Of a stretch of 64,000 nucleotides of DNA, positions 26,264 to 35,243 are shown piece by piece. Where the stretch lies: assembly GCF_000300275.1 (NCBI RefSeq), contig NZ_AMRN01000003.1, positions 124,001-188,000 of the forward strand, in the 5' to 3' direction. Origin of the DNA: Thalassospira profundimaris WP0211 (lineage in GTDB: Bacteria; Pseudomonadota; Alphaproteobacteria; Rhodospirillales; Thalassospiraceae). The notes under the pieces were generated by a model. The model had not been told where the DNA came from and searched no databases. It was given only the letters and a program-made list of their open reading frames with translations. The position numbers were made by a program, and so were the translations under genes. Each line of letters begins with the position of its first letter. Within the stretch, counting starts at the first letter, position 1.

Positions 26264-28186
26264 TTACAACGGCCAAACCCATAACAACATCGGCACACCA
26301 ACTGCCACAACGATGATTTCGATCGGCAGGCCAAGGCGCCAGTAGTCGCTGAAGCGGAAGCCACCGGGGCCGAGGATGAGGGTGTTGTTCTGATGGCCGA
26401 TGGGGGTCAGGAAGGCGCAGGAGGCGCCAATCGCCACTGCCATCAGGAACGGGTCGGAGCTGGCATCCAGCTGGGCGGCACTGCCAATTGCAATCGGGCA
26501 CATGACGGCGGCGGTGGCGGCATTGTTCATGAAATCCGAGAGCGTCATGGTGACAATAAGGATCAGGGCAAGGGCAACTGGCGCGCTTCCTTGTGCGACG
26601 GTATCGAGCAGGAAGCGCGCAATCAGATCGGCACTTCCGGTACTTTCCATGGCATTGGCGACCGGGATCAGGGCGGCCAGCAACACAACCACCGGCCAGT
26701 CGACCGCATCATAAAGGGTGCGCGGCGAGACCACACCCACCAGCAAAGTGGCAAGCACGCCAAGTGCAAACGAAATGGCGGCAGGCAGGATGCCAAAGGC
26801 CGCAAGCGCAATCGCAATGGCCATGATGGCGGTGGCCTTGACGGCCTGTGTCTTGTCGCCAAGGTTGAGCGACCGTTCGGCAAGCGGCGCGCAGCCCAGG
26901 CGATTGCCAAATTCGTTAATGGCCGCAGGCGTGCCTTGCATCAAAAGCACGTCTCCGGCCTGCATTTTCATGGTGCGCAAGCGTGACATCGAACGGTGTC
27001 CCTGACGGGACAGGGCCAGCAAGTTGATGCCATAGCGGCTGCGGATGCGGATATCGGCCGCAGATCGCCCGATGAAGGATGCGTTCGGCAGGACCACGAC
27101 CTCGATCAGGGAGATATCGTCGGACTGAAGGGCCGTTTTCTTTGTATCAGAGTCCTTTTTCTCCGATTTGGAGGCGTCATCGTTTTCAGCGTCAGCCTTT
27201 GGTGCGTCACCGGATTTTTCGGCTGCCTTTTGAGCCTTTTGCGCGCGGACCTGTTCCTTGGCTTCTTCCTTTTGTTCGGCGTTGGCTTCTTCGCTGCGCA
27301 GTTCGGCTTCCAGGGTCAGCTCAAGGCCAGACAGGGCACTTGCCAATCCTTCGGGTTCGGCTTCGATCAGCAGGATGTCGTCTTGTTGCAGTTCGCGATA
27401 GGGGCTTGGTGCCGGAATGCGGCGTTCGTTGCGGATCAGGCCGATCACCTGCGCGTCCGACTTTTCAAGCTCGTCATTGATGTCGCGCATGAACATGCCG
27501 ATGGCCTTGCTGCCCTCGGTGATGCGGGCCTCGGTCAAATAGGATCCGGTCTCGAACCCTTCGGCCCCGGCGCGTTGACGGGTTGGTACCAGAAAGCGGC
27601 CCAACAGAATCACAAACAGCAGTCCGGCAAGGGCGATGGCAACGCCGACCGGGCTGTAATCAAACATCGAAAAGCCTGCCCCGTTTACCTCGGCCCGAAA
27701 GCCCGAAACGATCAGGTTGGGGGGCGTGCCGATAAGCGTCGTCATGCCGCCAAGGATCGAGCCAAAGGCAAGCGGCATCAGGATTTTGCCCGGTGGCAGG
27801 TCCTGTTTGTTGGCGATCTGAAGGGCAATCGGCATCAAAAGGGCCAGTGCCCCGACATTGTTCATGAAGGCCGACAGGATCGCGGCCAGAAGGCTGAGCG
27901 CTGCCATGGTGACAAACGGGCCCGCCGATTGCGGCAGGACCGTGCGCGAAAGGGTATCAACCGCCCCTGACCTTTGCAGGGCTGATGACAGGATCAGGAT
28001 ACAGGCGACTGTTATGACGGCGGGATGACCAAATCCAACAAAGGCCCCGTCGGTCGGAACCAACCCCAGAACCACACAAACCAGAAGGGATGCCATCGCC
28101 ACCATATCATGGCGCCAGCGGCCCCACAAAAACAGCACGACGGTGCCAAGCAGCACGGCCAGAATCATGATTTGCGGGGTGGTCAT
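26264..28186 (-). CDS. SLC13/DASS-type transporter with paired TrkA-C domains
   Basis: A 640-residue anion-transporter-family protein. An N-terminal membrane half (about 1-205) with FMNNVGALALLMPIAL and LIGTPPNLIVS, then two cytoplasmic TrkA-C (RCK_C) modules (about 215-300 and 355-440), then the second membrane half with SDFMNNAATAAVMCPIA and LTPIGHQNNTLILGPGG. Related proteins carry sulfate, dicarboxylates or other anions by Na+ or H+ symport. Between the two TrkA-C domains lies a ~55-residue, highly charged Glu/Lys/Ala/Asp-rich linker that is probably disordered. It is alone on its strand, with no partner gene. Confidence 0.85.
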   Translation of the reverse strand: MTTPQIMILAVLLGTVVLFLWGRWRHDMVAMASLLVCVVLGLVPTDGAFVGFGHPAVITVACILILSSALQRSGAVDTLSRTVLPQSAGPFVTMAALSLLAAILSAFMNNVGALALLMPIALQIANKQDLPPGKILMPLAFGSILGGMTTLIGTPPNLIVSGFRAEVNGAGFSMFDYSPVGVAIALAGLLFVILLGRFLVPTRQRAGAEGFETGSYLTEARITEGSKAIGMFMRDINDELEKSDAQVIGLIRNERRIPAPSPYRELQQDDILLIEAEPEGLASALSGLELTLEAELRSEEANAEQKEEAKEQVRAQKAQKAAEKSGDAPKADAENDDASKSEKKDSDTKKTALQSDDISLIEVVVLPNASFIGRSAADIRIRSRYGINLLALSRQGHRSMSRLRTMKMQAGDVLLMQGTPAAINEFGNRLGCAPLAERSLNLGDKTQAVKATAIMAIAIALAAFGILPAAISFALGVLATLLVGVVSPRTLYDAVDWPVVVLLAALIPVANAMESTGSADLIARFLLDTVAQGSAPVALALILIVTMTLSDFMNNAATAAVMCPIAIGSAAQLDASSDPFLMAVAIGASCAFLTPIGHQNNTLILGPGGFRFSDYWRLGLPIEIIVVAVGVPMLLWVWPL

Positions 28187-28361
28187 TCGGGCTGTCCTGT
28201 TTGTTGGGGCGCTTTTGTCGCGATCAGGATTGAAGCCTATGAGGGCGGCGATGCGCGGTCAAGTTCGTCCGTGCGAACGACGGCAAAATCATCCTGCCAG
28301 AATTGTCAGGAGCCTGTGTTAGCATGCACCTGTTTTTATTCGATTTTCCAAGTGTGTCCTG

Positions 28362-29606
28362 ATGCCGATTGACAGTGCTGCCATCCCGTCCCCGACCGTT
28401 TCGATATCTGCCAAACAGGCGCGTAACCTGGCACTTGTCGGGCAGGGCTTTGCCGCCAATCCCGACCGGGATGTGACCAAGCGCCAGATCCTTAAAACCA
28501 TCCGCGCGACCAATATGTTGCAGGTCGACAGTGTCAATGTCCTGACACGGGCGCATTACATGCCGATCTTTTCGCGGTTGGGCGTTTATGACCCGAAGAT
28601 GCTTGATGAAATGGTCTGGGGAACGGCGCGCCAACGCAAGCTGTTTGAATATTGGGGCCACGAAGCATCGATGATCCCGGTTGAGGATTACCCGCTTTAT
28701 CGTTGGCGGATGCGTGATGCCGAACGGGGCATGGGCACGTGGGGACGGATCGCGCGGGTTCAGCGCGAACAACCCGATCTGATTGACAACATCCTGCGCC
28801 ATATTGACCAAGAGGGCGCGGTTGCAGCCAGTTCCCTTGAGACCGAGGGGCGTAGTAGCGAGAAATGGTGGGGTTGGTCGAATACCAAAACCGCGATGGA
28901 ATATCTGTTCTGGAGCGGGCAGGTGATGGCGCGCAAACGGCGCAGCAGTTTTGAGCGCGAATATGATTTGCCGCATCGGATCATTGGCGATGCGGCACAT
29001 GAACCCGACCGCGATCGGCAGGATGCGATGTGCGACCTGATCTGTCAGGGGATTGCGGCCATGGGGGTGGCAGCCGAGATTGATCTGCGCAAATATTTCC
29101 GCCTGCCAACCGATGAAACCAAGGCCTGTCTGGCGCGACTGGTCGAAGAGGGCCGGTTGTTGCAGGCCGACGTCGAAGGATGGAAACAGCCGGGTTATCT
29201 GTGCCCGAAGGTTAATCCGCGGTCACGTGCCAAGCCGACATGCCTGATGGTGCCGTTTGATCCGGTGATGTGGGAACGTGATCGGGTGGAGCGGATTTTC
29301 GGCTTTAACTACCGGATCGAGATTTATGTTCCGGCCGAGAAACGCCAGCACGGCTATTACGTTTTGCCATTCATGTTAAACGGCGAATTTGTTGCCCGGG
29401 TGGATTTGAAATCAGATCGGCAGGCCGGGGTGCTTAGAGTGCAAAGTGCGCATCTTGAAGACCATGTGAAGGCCGCCGATGTTGCCGGGCCGTTGATGGA
29501 AAACCTGCACCGCTTGGCGGTCTTTTTGGGACTGGGCGGGGTCGAAGTGATGCCCGCCAATGACTTTTCAAAGTATATAGGGTCAGCACCCATTAATTTG
29601 GTTTAA
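28362..29606 (+). CDS. YcaQ-type DNA glycosylase (winged-helix, crosslink repair)
   Basis: A 414-residue member of the HTH_42/YcaQ (AlkX) family. Its catalytic QxD motif is visible as Q54-V-D56 in MLQVDSVNVL, and KYFRLP and FNYRIEIYVP match the later family blocks. YcaQ unhooks interstrand crosslinks and removes N7-alkylated bases. The final nine codons and the stop are not native: a palindromic element begins after residue 405, so the C-terminus now reads IGSAPINLV. Across the element the old frame resumes and stops after four codons (PAYP), giving an inferred ancestral length of about 409, close to the family norm. The protein may still work, since only the tail changed. Confidence 0.85.
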   Translation: MPIDSAAIPSPTVSISAKQARNLALVGQGFAANPDRDVTKRQILKTIRATNMLQVDSVNVLTRAHYMPIFSRLGVYDPKMLDEMVWGTARQRKLFEYWGHEASMIPVEDYPLYRWRMRDAERGMGTWGRIARVQREQPDLIDNILRHIDQEGAVAASSLETEGRSSEKWWGWSNTKTAMEYLFWSGQVMARKRRSSFEREYDLPHRIIGDAAHEPDRDRQDAMCDLICQGIAAMGVAAEIDLRKYFRLPTDETKACLARLVEEGRLLQADVEGWKQPGYLCPKVNPRSRAKPTCLMVPFDPVMWERDRVERIFGFNYRIEIYVPAEKRQHGYYVLPFMLNGEFVARVDLKSDRQAGVLRVQSAHLEDHVKAADVAGPLMENLHRLAVFLGLGGVEVMPANDFSKYIGSAPINLV

Positions 29607-29845
29607 ATGGTTAAACAGATTTGTGTGGATACGCGGAGCAAAGCCGTAAGAAGATATGCATCTTTCAAGGTTTTGCGACAAAGTAGCCCGTGCAAATCCG
29701 TTTAATCCGTAGGACAGGCGTTAAATTTGCAAACTCCTGCGTCAAAATCCTTGCGCGGGATACCAACCCGCTCGGCGGACTTTTCCTTGGATTTCGCAAA
29801 TTTAACGTCTGCCATTCAAATCAAATTAATGGGTGCTGACCCTAT
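29577..29845. mobile_element. 269-bp palindromic, MITE-like element
   Basis: Perfect 24-bp terminal inverted repeats (29577-29600 and 29822-29845), each carrying GGGTCAGCACCCATTAATTT or its complement. A second, imperfect inverted pair lies inside (GTTAAATTTGC near 29720-29730 and GCAAATTTAAC near 29796-29806). No transposase is encoded. The internal sequence is unlike the neighbouring coding DNA. No direct repeat flanks the 24-bp ends. The end sequence resembles what I remember of REP/RAYT-type or IS200-like palindromic ends; that family assignment is a guess. Confidence 0.75.
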
Positions 29846-29862
29846 CCAGCGTACCCTTAAGG

Positions 29863-29899
29863 TAAACGGGGCGCAGGTCCCACATCCGCGCCCCGTTTA
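29863..29899 (-). terminator. Terminator of the polyol operon
   Basis: Perfect 12-bp stem TAAACGGGGCGC / GCGCCCCGTTTA with a 13-nt loop, 62 nt past the SDR stop on the minus strand. The trailing T tract is weak. In the other direction it could also end the ycaQ transcript. Confidence 0.65.
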
Positions 29900-29961
29900 T
29901 CCGTCGAACTGGCTGACCACAAAAGCTTCAGGACAATGTGGTCATATTGTTTCACCTGGCC

Positions 29962-30732
29962 TTACCAGCAGGTGTAACCCCCATCTGCCAGAACGATGGA
30001 CCCGGTCATCAGGCTGGAAGCATCAGAGGCAAGGAACAGGACAACCGATCCGATTTCCTCGGTCAGGCCCAGACGGGCCATCGGGGTGCCGTTGATCCAT
30101 GCGTCATACATTTCCGGCTTGGATTTTACGAATTCATTGAGCGGGGTTGCGATATAGGTCGGTGCGACGGCATTGACGCGCACACCACGGTTGCCCCATT
30201 CGGCCGCCAGCGACTTGGTCAGATGATGGACCGCTGCCTTGGAGGCGTTGTAATAGGCCTGTTCCTGCGGCTTATTGACGATGAAGCCGGACATGGAACC
30301 GACATTGACGATGACGCCGTTTTTCTTTTCAAGCATCTGCTTGCCGAATTCACGGCAGCACCAGAAGGTGCCGTTCAGGTTGACGTCAATGACATTGAGC
30401 CAATGTTCATCGGTGACGGTTTCCGCCGGGGTTTCCGAACGTGCGATACCGGCATTGTTGACCAGGATATCAACGCCGCCCTGCTTGGCCATCTTTTCGG
30501 CACTTGCACGGACCTGATCGGTGTTGGTGACATCCATGATGTCAATATCAGCCGAGTAACCTTTGGATTTCAGGTAATCGCGGCCTTCTTCGGCAACACC
30601 TTCGCTGATGTCACCGATGATGACATGGGCACCGGCCTCTGCCAGAGCTTCGCAGCAGGACAGGCCGATGGCACGACCGCCGCCAGTGACATAGGCCCGA
30701 CGGCCCGTAAGATCGAACTTTTTCAGATACAT
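29962..30732 (-). CDS. SDR-family polyol dehydrogenase
   Basis: A 256-residue short-chain dehydrogenase. Cofactor motif TGGGRAIGL (about 16-24), NNAG, and the catalytic Ser...Tyr-x-x-x-Lys (VGSMSGF and YYNASKAA) are present, and the C-terminus is DGGYTCW. SMSG(F)IVNKPQ and the C-terminal end resemble galactitol/xylitol-type polyol dehydrogenases. It is the last gene after a polyol-type ABC transporter, so it probably oxidises the imported sugar alcohol to a ketose. The start at 30732 is the ATG nearest the domain; the longer in-frame extension to 30807 has no ribosome site. Confidence 0.85.
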   Translation of the reverse strand: MYLKKFDLTGRRAYVTGGGRAIGLSCCEALAEAGAHVIIGDISEGVAEEGRDYLKSKGYSADIDIMDVTNTDQVRASAEKMAKQGGVDILVNNAGIARSETPAETVTDEHWLNVIDVNLNGTFWCCREFGKQMLEKKNGVIVNVGSMSGFIVNKPQEQAYYNASKAAVHHLTKSLAAEWGNRGVRVNAVAPTYIATPLNEFVKSKPEMYDAWINGTPMARLGLTEEIGSVVLFLASDASSLMTGSIVLADGGYTCW

Positions 30733-30810
30733 TTTGGACTCACAAGTGGCTTGGTTGGTAAGACGGGATCGCAATGTTTGTGGGACATCGCGATCCGGTT
30801 TTTGCACGTA

Positions 30811-31818
30811 TCAGGATTTGGCCAGCGCCAGCCCTTGGGCATCAAAGCGATGGATGCGATCCTGTTCCGGGGTCAGGAAAATCTTGTCATGTTCGCCAAG
30901 CGGGATTTCCCCGGTGGCACGGACCGTCATCGGACCGAGACCGTCGGCTTCGACATGAAGATATGTTTCGGCACCAAGGTGTTCGGCGATCTTGACGGTG
31001 GCCGGGATTTCACCCTTTTCGGTGCTGATCGCGAAGTGTTCCGGGCGAATGCCGATTTCGTGGCAATCGTATTTTTTTGCAAGCTCCCCGCCCAGGAAGT
31101 TCATTTTCGGTGACCCGATGAAGCCTGCGACAAACTTGTTTGTCGGGTTGTTGTAAAGTTCCATCGGCTTGCCGACCTGTTCAACACGGCCCGCCTGAAG
31201 GACCACGATCTTGTCGGCCATGGTCATGGCTTCGACCTGATCGTGGGTCACGTAGATCATGGTGGTTTTCAGTTCCTGATGCAGACCGGTGATTTCGAGC
31301 CGCATGTTCACACGCAGCGCCGCATCAAGGTTGGAAAGCGGTTCGTCAAACAGGAAGGCCGCTGGATTACGGACAATCGCACGGCCAATGGCAACACGTT
31401 GACGCTGACCACCCGAAAGTGCGCCCGGGCGACGTTCGAGATAGTCGGTCAAGTTCAGGATCTTGGCCGCCGACTGGACTTTCTCTTCGATAACTTCCTT
31501 GCTTTCACCAGCCATTTTCAGGCCAAAGGCAATGTTGTTATAGACCGTCATATGCGGGTAAAGCGCATAGGACTGAAAGACCATGGACAGGCCGCGTTTG
31601 GCCGGGGCCTCGTTGGCGACATCGGTTCCGTTGATCAGGATTTTGCCATCGGTGACGTCTTCAAGGCCTGCAATCAGTCGCAGAAGCGTTGATTTGCCAC
31701 AGCCCGACGGACCGACGAAGACCACGAATTCACCGTCATTGATATCAAGATCGACACCGGGAATAACATCGAGTGTGCCGAAGGTTTTCTTGACTTTTTC
31801 CAGTCGGATAGCACCCAT
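30811..31818 (-). CDS. smoK: Polyol ABC transporter ATPase (SmoK/UgpC/MalK type)
   Basis: A 335-residue ABC ATPase of the carbohydrate CUT1 group. Walker [10 protein letters not shown] (36-44), Q-loop [13 protein letters not shown], signature [10 protein letters not shown], Walker [13 protein letters not shown], then a MalK-type regulatory C-terminal domain with GIRPEHF. It powers uptake through the two permeases encoded upstream. About 40 nt separate it from the permease gene and 78 nt from the SDR gene. The best-fitting system is sorbitol/mannitol uptake; one such ATPase can serve several importers. Confidence 0.9.
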   Translation of the reverse strand: MGAIRLEKVKKTFGTLDVIPGVDLDINDGEFVVFVGPSGCGKSTLLRLIAGLEDVTDGKILINGTDVANEAPAKRGLSMVFQSYALYPHMTVYNNIAFGLKMAGESKEVIEEKVQSAAKILNLTDYLERRPGALSGGQRQRVAIGRAIVRNPAAFLFDEPLSNLDAALRVNMRLEITGLHQELKTTMIYVTHDQVEAMTMADKIVVLQAGRVEQVGKPMELYNNPTNKFVAGFIGSPKMNFLGGELAKKYDCHEIGIRPEHFAISTEKGEIPATVKIAEHLGAETYLHVEADGLGPMTVRATGEIPLGEHDKIFLTPEQDRIHRFDAQGLALAKS

Positions 31819-31857
31819 TTTGGTGTTCCTTCTTTCCAGATTGCTATCAGGCTGCGG

Positions 31858-32688
31858 TTACTTGACCGCGCCGAATGTCAGACCACGAACCAGCTGTTTC
31901 TGAGAGAACCAGCCAATCACGAGAATTGGGGCAACCGCGAGCGTCGATGCCGCTGAAAGCTTCGCCCAGAACAGGCCCTCGGGGCTTGAATAGGAGGCGA
32001 TGAAAGCTGTCAGCGGGGCTGCATCGGACGTTGTCAGGTTGAGCGTCCAGAAGGCTTCGTTCCATGCCAGGATGATGTTGAGCAGCATGGTCGATGCGAT
32101 GCCGGGAACCGCCATGGGCAACAGCACAAAGATGATTTCCTTGGGCAGGGTTGCGCCATCCATGCGGGCCGCTTCGAGGATGTCGGTCGGGATTTCCTTG
32201 AAATAGGTGTAGAGCATCCAGACCATGATCGGCAGGTTCATCAAGAACAGAACCATGATCAGACCAAAGCGGGTATCAAGCAGTCCCCAATCGCGGAACA
32301 CCAGATAGATCGGGACCAGAACGCCGACCGGCGGCATCATCTTGGTCGAGAGCATCCACAGAAGAGCGTCCTTGGTGCGCTTGGTCGGGTTAAAGGCCAT
32401 TGCCCAGGCACACGTCACGGCAAAGACCAGACCCACCAGGGTGGAGCCGACCGCCAGGATCACCGAGTTCATGGCGAACTTGAAATAGTTCGAGCGTTGC
32501 TGGACCTCGGCATAGTTTTCCAGTGTCCAGTCGAACGAGATGAAGCTTGGCGGGATGGACACCGCTTCGAGTTCGGTCTTGAAGCTGGTCAGCACCATCC
32601 AGAAGATCGGGAAGAAGATCAGAAGACCCACGATCCACGCGAAGACCGAGAAGCTGACATAGCCAAGGGGTGTTTGTTTGCTTTCCAT
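31858..32688 (-). CDS. smoG: Polyol ABC transporter permease (SmoG type)
   Basis: A 276-residue permease with six membrane helices and the EAA loop EAARMDGATLPKEIIFVLLPMA. The C-terminal stretch ILVIGWFSQKQLVRGLTFGAVK and APLTAFIASYSSPEG are typical of the sorbitol/mannitol SmoG/MtlG branch. It forms the membrane channel with the SmoF-type partner. It begins 9 nt after that gene, so the pair is co-translated. Confidence 0.9.
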   Translation of the reverse strand: MESKQTPLGYVSFSVFAWIVGLLIFFPIFWMVLTSFKTELEAVSIPPSFISFDWTLENYAEVQQRSNYFKFAMNSVILAVGSTLVGLVFAVTCAWAMAFNPTKRTKDALLWMLSTKMMPPVGVLVPIYLVFRDWGLLDTRFGLIMVLFLMNLPIMVWMLYTYFKEIPTDILEAARMDGATLPKEIIFVLLPMAVPGIASTMLLNIILAWNEAFWTLNLTTSDAAPLTAFIASYSSPEGLFWAKLSAASTLAVAPILVIGWFSQKQLVRGLTFGAVK

Positions 32689-32697
32689 GTCGTGCCC

Positions 32698-33570
32698 CTA
32701 TTTGTCCAGGTTCTTGCCGATGAGGCGGATCAGGAAGATCGCCACGATATTGGCCAGAATGACCGCGACAATGCCGCCGGCAGATGCGCCACCAACATCG
32801 AACTGCAACAGCGCCTGCGTATAAACAAGGAAGGCGATGTTGGTCGTTGCCAGGCCCGGGCCACCACCAGTGGTGACAAAGATCTCGGCAAAGACGGTAA
32901 GCAGGAAGATGGTTTCGATCAGAACGACCACCGTGATCGCACGGCTAAGGTGCGGTAGGGTGATATAAAAGAAGATCGCGACCGGACCGGCACCGTCCAT
33001 CTGGGCGGCTTCTTTTTGATCGCGGTCAAGCGATTGCAGGGCAGTCAGCAGGATCAAAACGGCAAAGGGCAACCATTGCCAGGACACCATGATGATGATC
33101 GAGGTCAGCGGTGCATTGGTGAACCAGTCAATCGCGGGCAGCCCGAACAGGCTGGCGATCCAGGCAAACATGCCTGACACCGGATCCATCAAAAGGTTCT
33201 TCCAGACCAGCGCATTCACGGTCGGCATGATGAAGAACGGTGCGATCACCAGCAGGCGCAAGACACCGCGCCCGAAGATCGGCTGATCAAGCATCAGACC
33301 CAGAAGGATGCCACCCACCACCGTGATGACCAGAACAGACCCGACCAGCAAAAGGGTGTTGGTAAGGGACGCGAAGAACGCCGGATCTGTCAGGAAGAAT
33401 TCGTAGTTAAGTGTACCGATCCACTCTTCCATTCCCGGCGACAACAGGTTGTAGCGCAGGAAGGAGAAGTAAATCGTCATGCCCAGCGGGACGGCCATCC
33501 ACAAGAACAGGACGATGATCGACGGTGCGGACATGATACGCCCGGTAAGGGTCGAGGCCCGTGTCGACAT
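32698..33570 (-). CDS. smoF: Polyol ABC transporter permease (SmoF type)
   Basis: A 290-residue permease with six membrane helices and the EAA loop EAAQMDGAGPVAIFFYITLPHL. It carries the DVGGASAGGIVAVILAN segment and a C-terminal RLIGKNLDK tail usual in SmoF/MtlF. It lies after a double-hairpin intergenic region that separates it from the binding-protein gene, a common way to keep membrane subunits less abundant than the binding protein. Confidence 0.9.
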   Translation of the reverse strand: MSTRASTLTGRIMSAPSIIVLFLWMAVPLGMTIYFSFLRYNLLSPGMEEWIGTLNYEFFLTDPAFFASLTNTLLLVGSVLVITVVGGILLGLMLDQPIFGRGVLRLLVIAPFFIMPTVNALVWKNLLMDPVSGMFAWIASLFGLPAIDWFTNAPLTSIIIMVSWQWLPFAVLILLTALQSLDRDQKEAAQMDGAGPVAIFFYITLPHLSRAITVVVLIETIFLLTVFAEIFVTTGGGPGLATTNIAFLVYTQALLQFDVGGASAGGIVAVILANIVAIFLIRLIGKNLDK

Positions 33571-33635
33571 GATGTGCTCCCCGAAATTGTCGTTTCGATC
33601 CTTAGGCCCTGAGCCTAGTCTTTAAGGGAAAAAAA

Positions 33636-33662
33636 GGGTGGTGTGTTTTGCAACCACCACCC
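33636..33662 (-). terminator. Attenuating terminator between binding-protein and permease genes
   Basis: Perfect 8-bp stem GGGTGGTG / CACCACCC; on the minus strand it is followed by seven T residues. It should end most transcripts after the binding-protein gene. Confidence 0.8.
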
Positions 33663-33687
33663 AAGTTTCTCTCAGGTCAAGGAGGTT

Positions 33688-33725
33688 CAGACCGGACGTC
33701 GCATCAAGGACGGAAGTCCGGTCTG
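33688..33725 (-). repeat. Stabilising hairpin after the binding-protein gene
   Basis: Perfect 10-bp inverted repeat CAGACCGGAC / GTCCGGTCTG, 18-nt loop, 10 nt past the binding-protein stop. It has no T tract and probably protects the 3' end of the abundant upstream mRNA. Confidence 0.6.
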
Positions 33726-33734
33726 GGTAGTGTA

Positions 33735-35045
33735 TCAGTAGTAACCGGCCTTGCGCATGGTGCGATCAGTGCTGGACTGTGCGGCCGAAAGGGCCTCTTC
33801 AACACTCATCTGACCAGCAAGGGCTGCGGAGAACTGCTGACCGACCGTGGTGCCGATACCCTGGAATTCAGGGATTGCAGCGAACTGAACACCAACATAG
33901 GGCTTCGGTTCCAGGGTCGAGTTGATCGGGTCTGCGCTGTCGATCGCCAGAAGGGTCTCGTCTGCGAACGGTGCCGCTTCAAGATATTTCGGGTTCTGAT
34001 AAAGCGACATACGGGTGCCCGGCGGTACGTTTGCCCAACCTTCTTTGGAGGCAACCAGTTCCAGATAGGCTTTCGAGGTTGCCCAGGAGATGAACTTCTG
34101 AGCAGCTTCTACTTTCTGGGAACCCATCGGAATGCCAAGGTTCCAAGCCCAGAGCCAGTTCGCACCGGTGCAGGTTACAGCGCACGGAGCTTCGGTGAAG
34201 CCGACCTTGTCTGCAACTTTGGATTCTTTGGGGTTGGTTACGAAGGATGCCGCAACGGTGGCGTCAATCCACATGCCGCACTTGCCGGAGTTGAACAGCG
34301 AAAGGTTTTCGTTAAAGCCGTTCGAGGTCGCACCGGGAGGACCGTAGTTACCAAGGACGTTGGTATACATATCGAGTGCATTTTTCCACTCGGCACTGTC
34401 GAAGGTCGGGTTCCAGTTCTCGTCGAACAGGCGTGCACCAAAGGCATTGCCCATGGTGGTGATCAGCGCCATGTTTTCACCCCAGCCGGCCTTGCCACGC
34501 AGGCAGATGCCATAGACACCTTCGTCAGGCTTGTGGAGTTTCTTGGCGATTTCAAGGGTCTGGTCCCAGGTCAGACGACCGTTGATTTCAATACCGGCAG
34601 CTTCGAACAGGTCGGTGCGGTACATCATCATCGAGCTTTCGCCGTAGAACGGTGCAGCATAAAGCTGACCATCGTTGGAAACGGCAGAGCGGATCGCAGG
34701 CATCAGGTCATCGACGTCATAGTCGGAACCAAGATTATCGAGCGGTGCGAGCCAGCCTTTTTCAGCCCAGATCGGCACTTCGTAGGTACCAATGGTCATG
34801 ACGTCATACTGACCGCCTTTGGTGGCGATGTCAGTGGTAACGCGCTGACGCAGGGTGTTTTCCTCGAGCGTGACCCACTCAAGGGAAATGTCAGGATTCT
34901 TGGAGGTGAAATCATCCGTCAGCTTCTGCATGCGGATCATGTCACCGTTGTTGACGGTAGCGATGGTCAGTTTCGTTTCGGCATTGGCGTGTGCAACACC
35001 GCCTGCCAGCAGCGCACAAAGCGCTACTCCCATTACGCGTTTCAT
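33735..35045 (-). CDS. smoE: Polyol ABC transporter substrate-binding protein (SmoE type)
   Basis: A 436-residue extracellular binding protein. The signal peptide (about 1-22, MKRVMGVALCALLAGGVAHANA) is followed by a CUT1 binding fold with TIATVNNGDMIRMQKLTDDF and YDVMTIGTYEVPIWAEKGWL, strongly like sorbitol/mannitol-binding SmoE/MtlE. The start at 35045 has GGAGGAAAT directly upstream. It is the first structural gene of the polyol operon, after the SorC-type regulator. No lipobox, so it is a soluble periplasmic protein. Confidence 0.9.
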   Translation of the reverse strand: MKRVMGVALCALLAGGVAHANAETKLTIATVNNGDMIRMQKLTDDFTSKNPDISLEWVTLEENTLRQRVTTDIATKGGQYDVMTIGTYEVPIWAEKGWLAPLDNLGSDYDVDDLMPAIRSAVSNDGQLYAAPFYGESSMMMYRTDLFEAAGIEINGRLTWDQTLEIAKKLHKPDEGVYGICLRGKAGWGENMALITTMGNAFGARLFDENWNPTFDSAEWKNALDMYTNVLGNYGPPGATSNGFNENLSLFNSGKCGMWIDATVAASFVTNPKESKVADKVGFTEAPCAVTCTGANWLWAWNLGIPMGSQKVEAAQKFISWATSKAYLELVASKEGWANVPPGTRMSLYQNPKYLEAAPFADETLLAIDSADPINSTLEPKPYVGVQFAAIPEFQGIGTTVGQQFSAALAGQMSVEEALSAAQSSTDRTMRKAGYY

Positions 35046-35113
35046 ATTTCCTCCCAAAGGACTATTTACCCGCTGAGCAACTTCGGTTGCCCACATTGAT
35101 CATTTGTTCAGGT

Positions 35114-35149
35114 AATGAGCATTCACTCAATTTCACCATTGCTTGTCAA
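35114..35149 (-). promoter_or_regulatory. Candidate promoter/operator of the polyol operon
   Basis: On the minus strand a consensus TTGACA (35144-35149) lies about 100 nt before the binding-protein gene, but no good -10 follows at 17 nt. Just inside lies a short symmetric TGAG-N6-CTCA (35116-35129) that the SorC-type regulator could bind. Confidence 0.3.
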
Positions 35150-35179
35150 ACAAAATCGTTTTTGCGGCGCACAAAGAAA

Positions 35180-35206
35180 CGCCCTGCCAATATGGGTGGC
35201 AGGGCG
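35180..35206 (-). terminator. Terminator after the SorC-type regulator gene
   Basis: Perfect 9-bp stem CGCCCTGCC / GGCAGGGCG with a 9-nt loop, followed on the minus strand by TTTCTTTG. It separates the regulator transcript from the polyol operon promoter. Confidence 0.7.
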
Positions 35207-35243
35207 CAGAACTATTTGCTGTGTGGGTGAAAAATGCCGCGTG

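Noticed and set aside
29577-29845. CRISPR-like or tRNA-derived repeat
   Set aside because: There are only two inverted ends and no direct-repeat array or cloverleaf.
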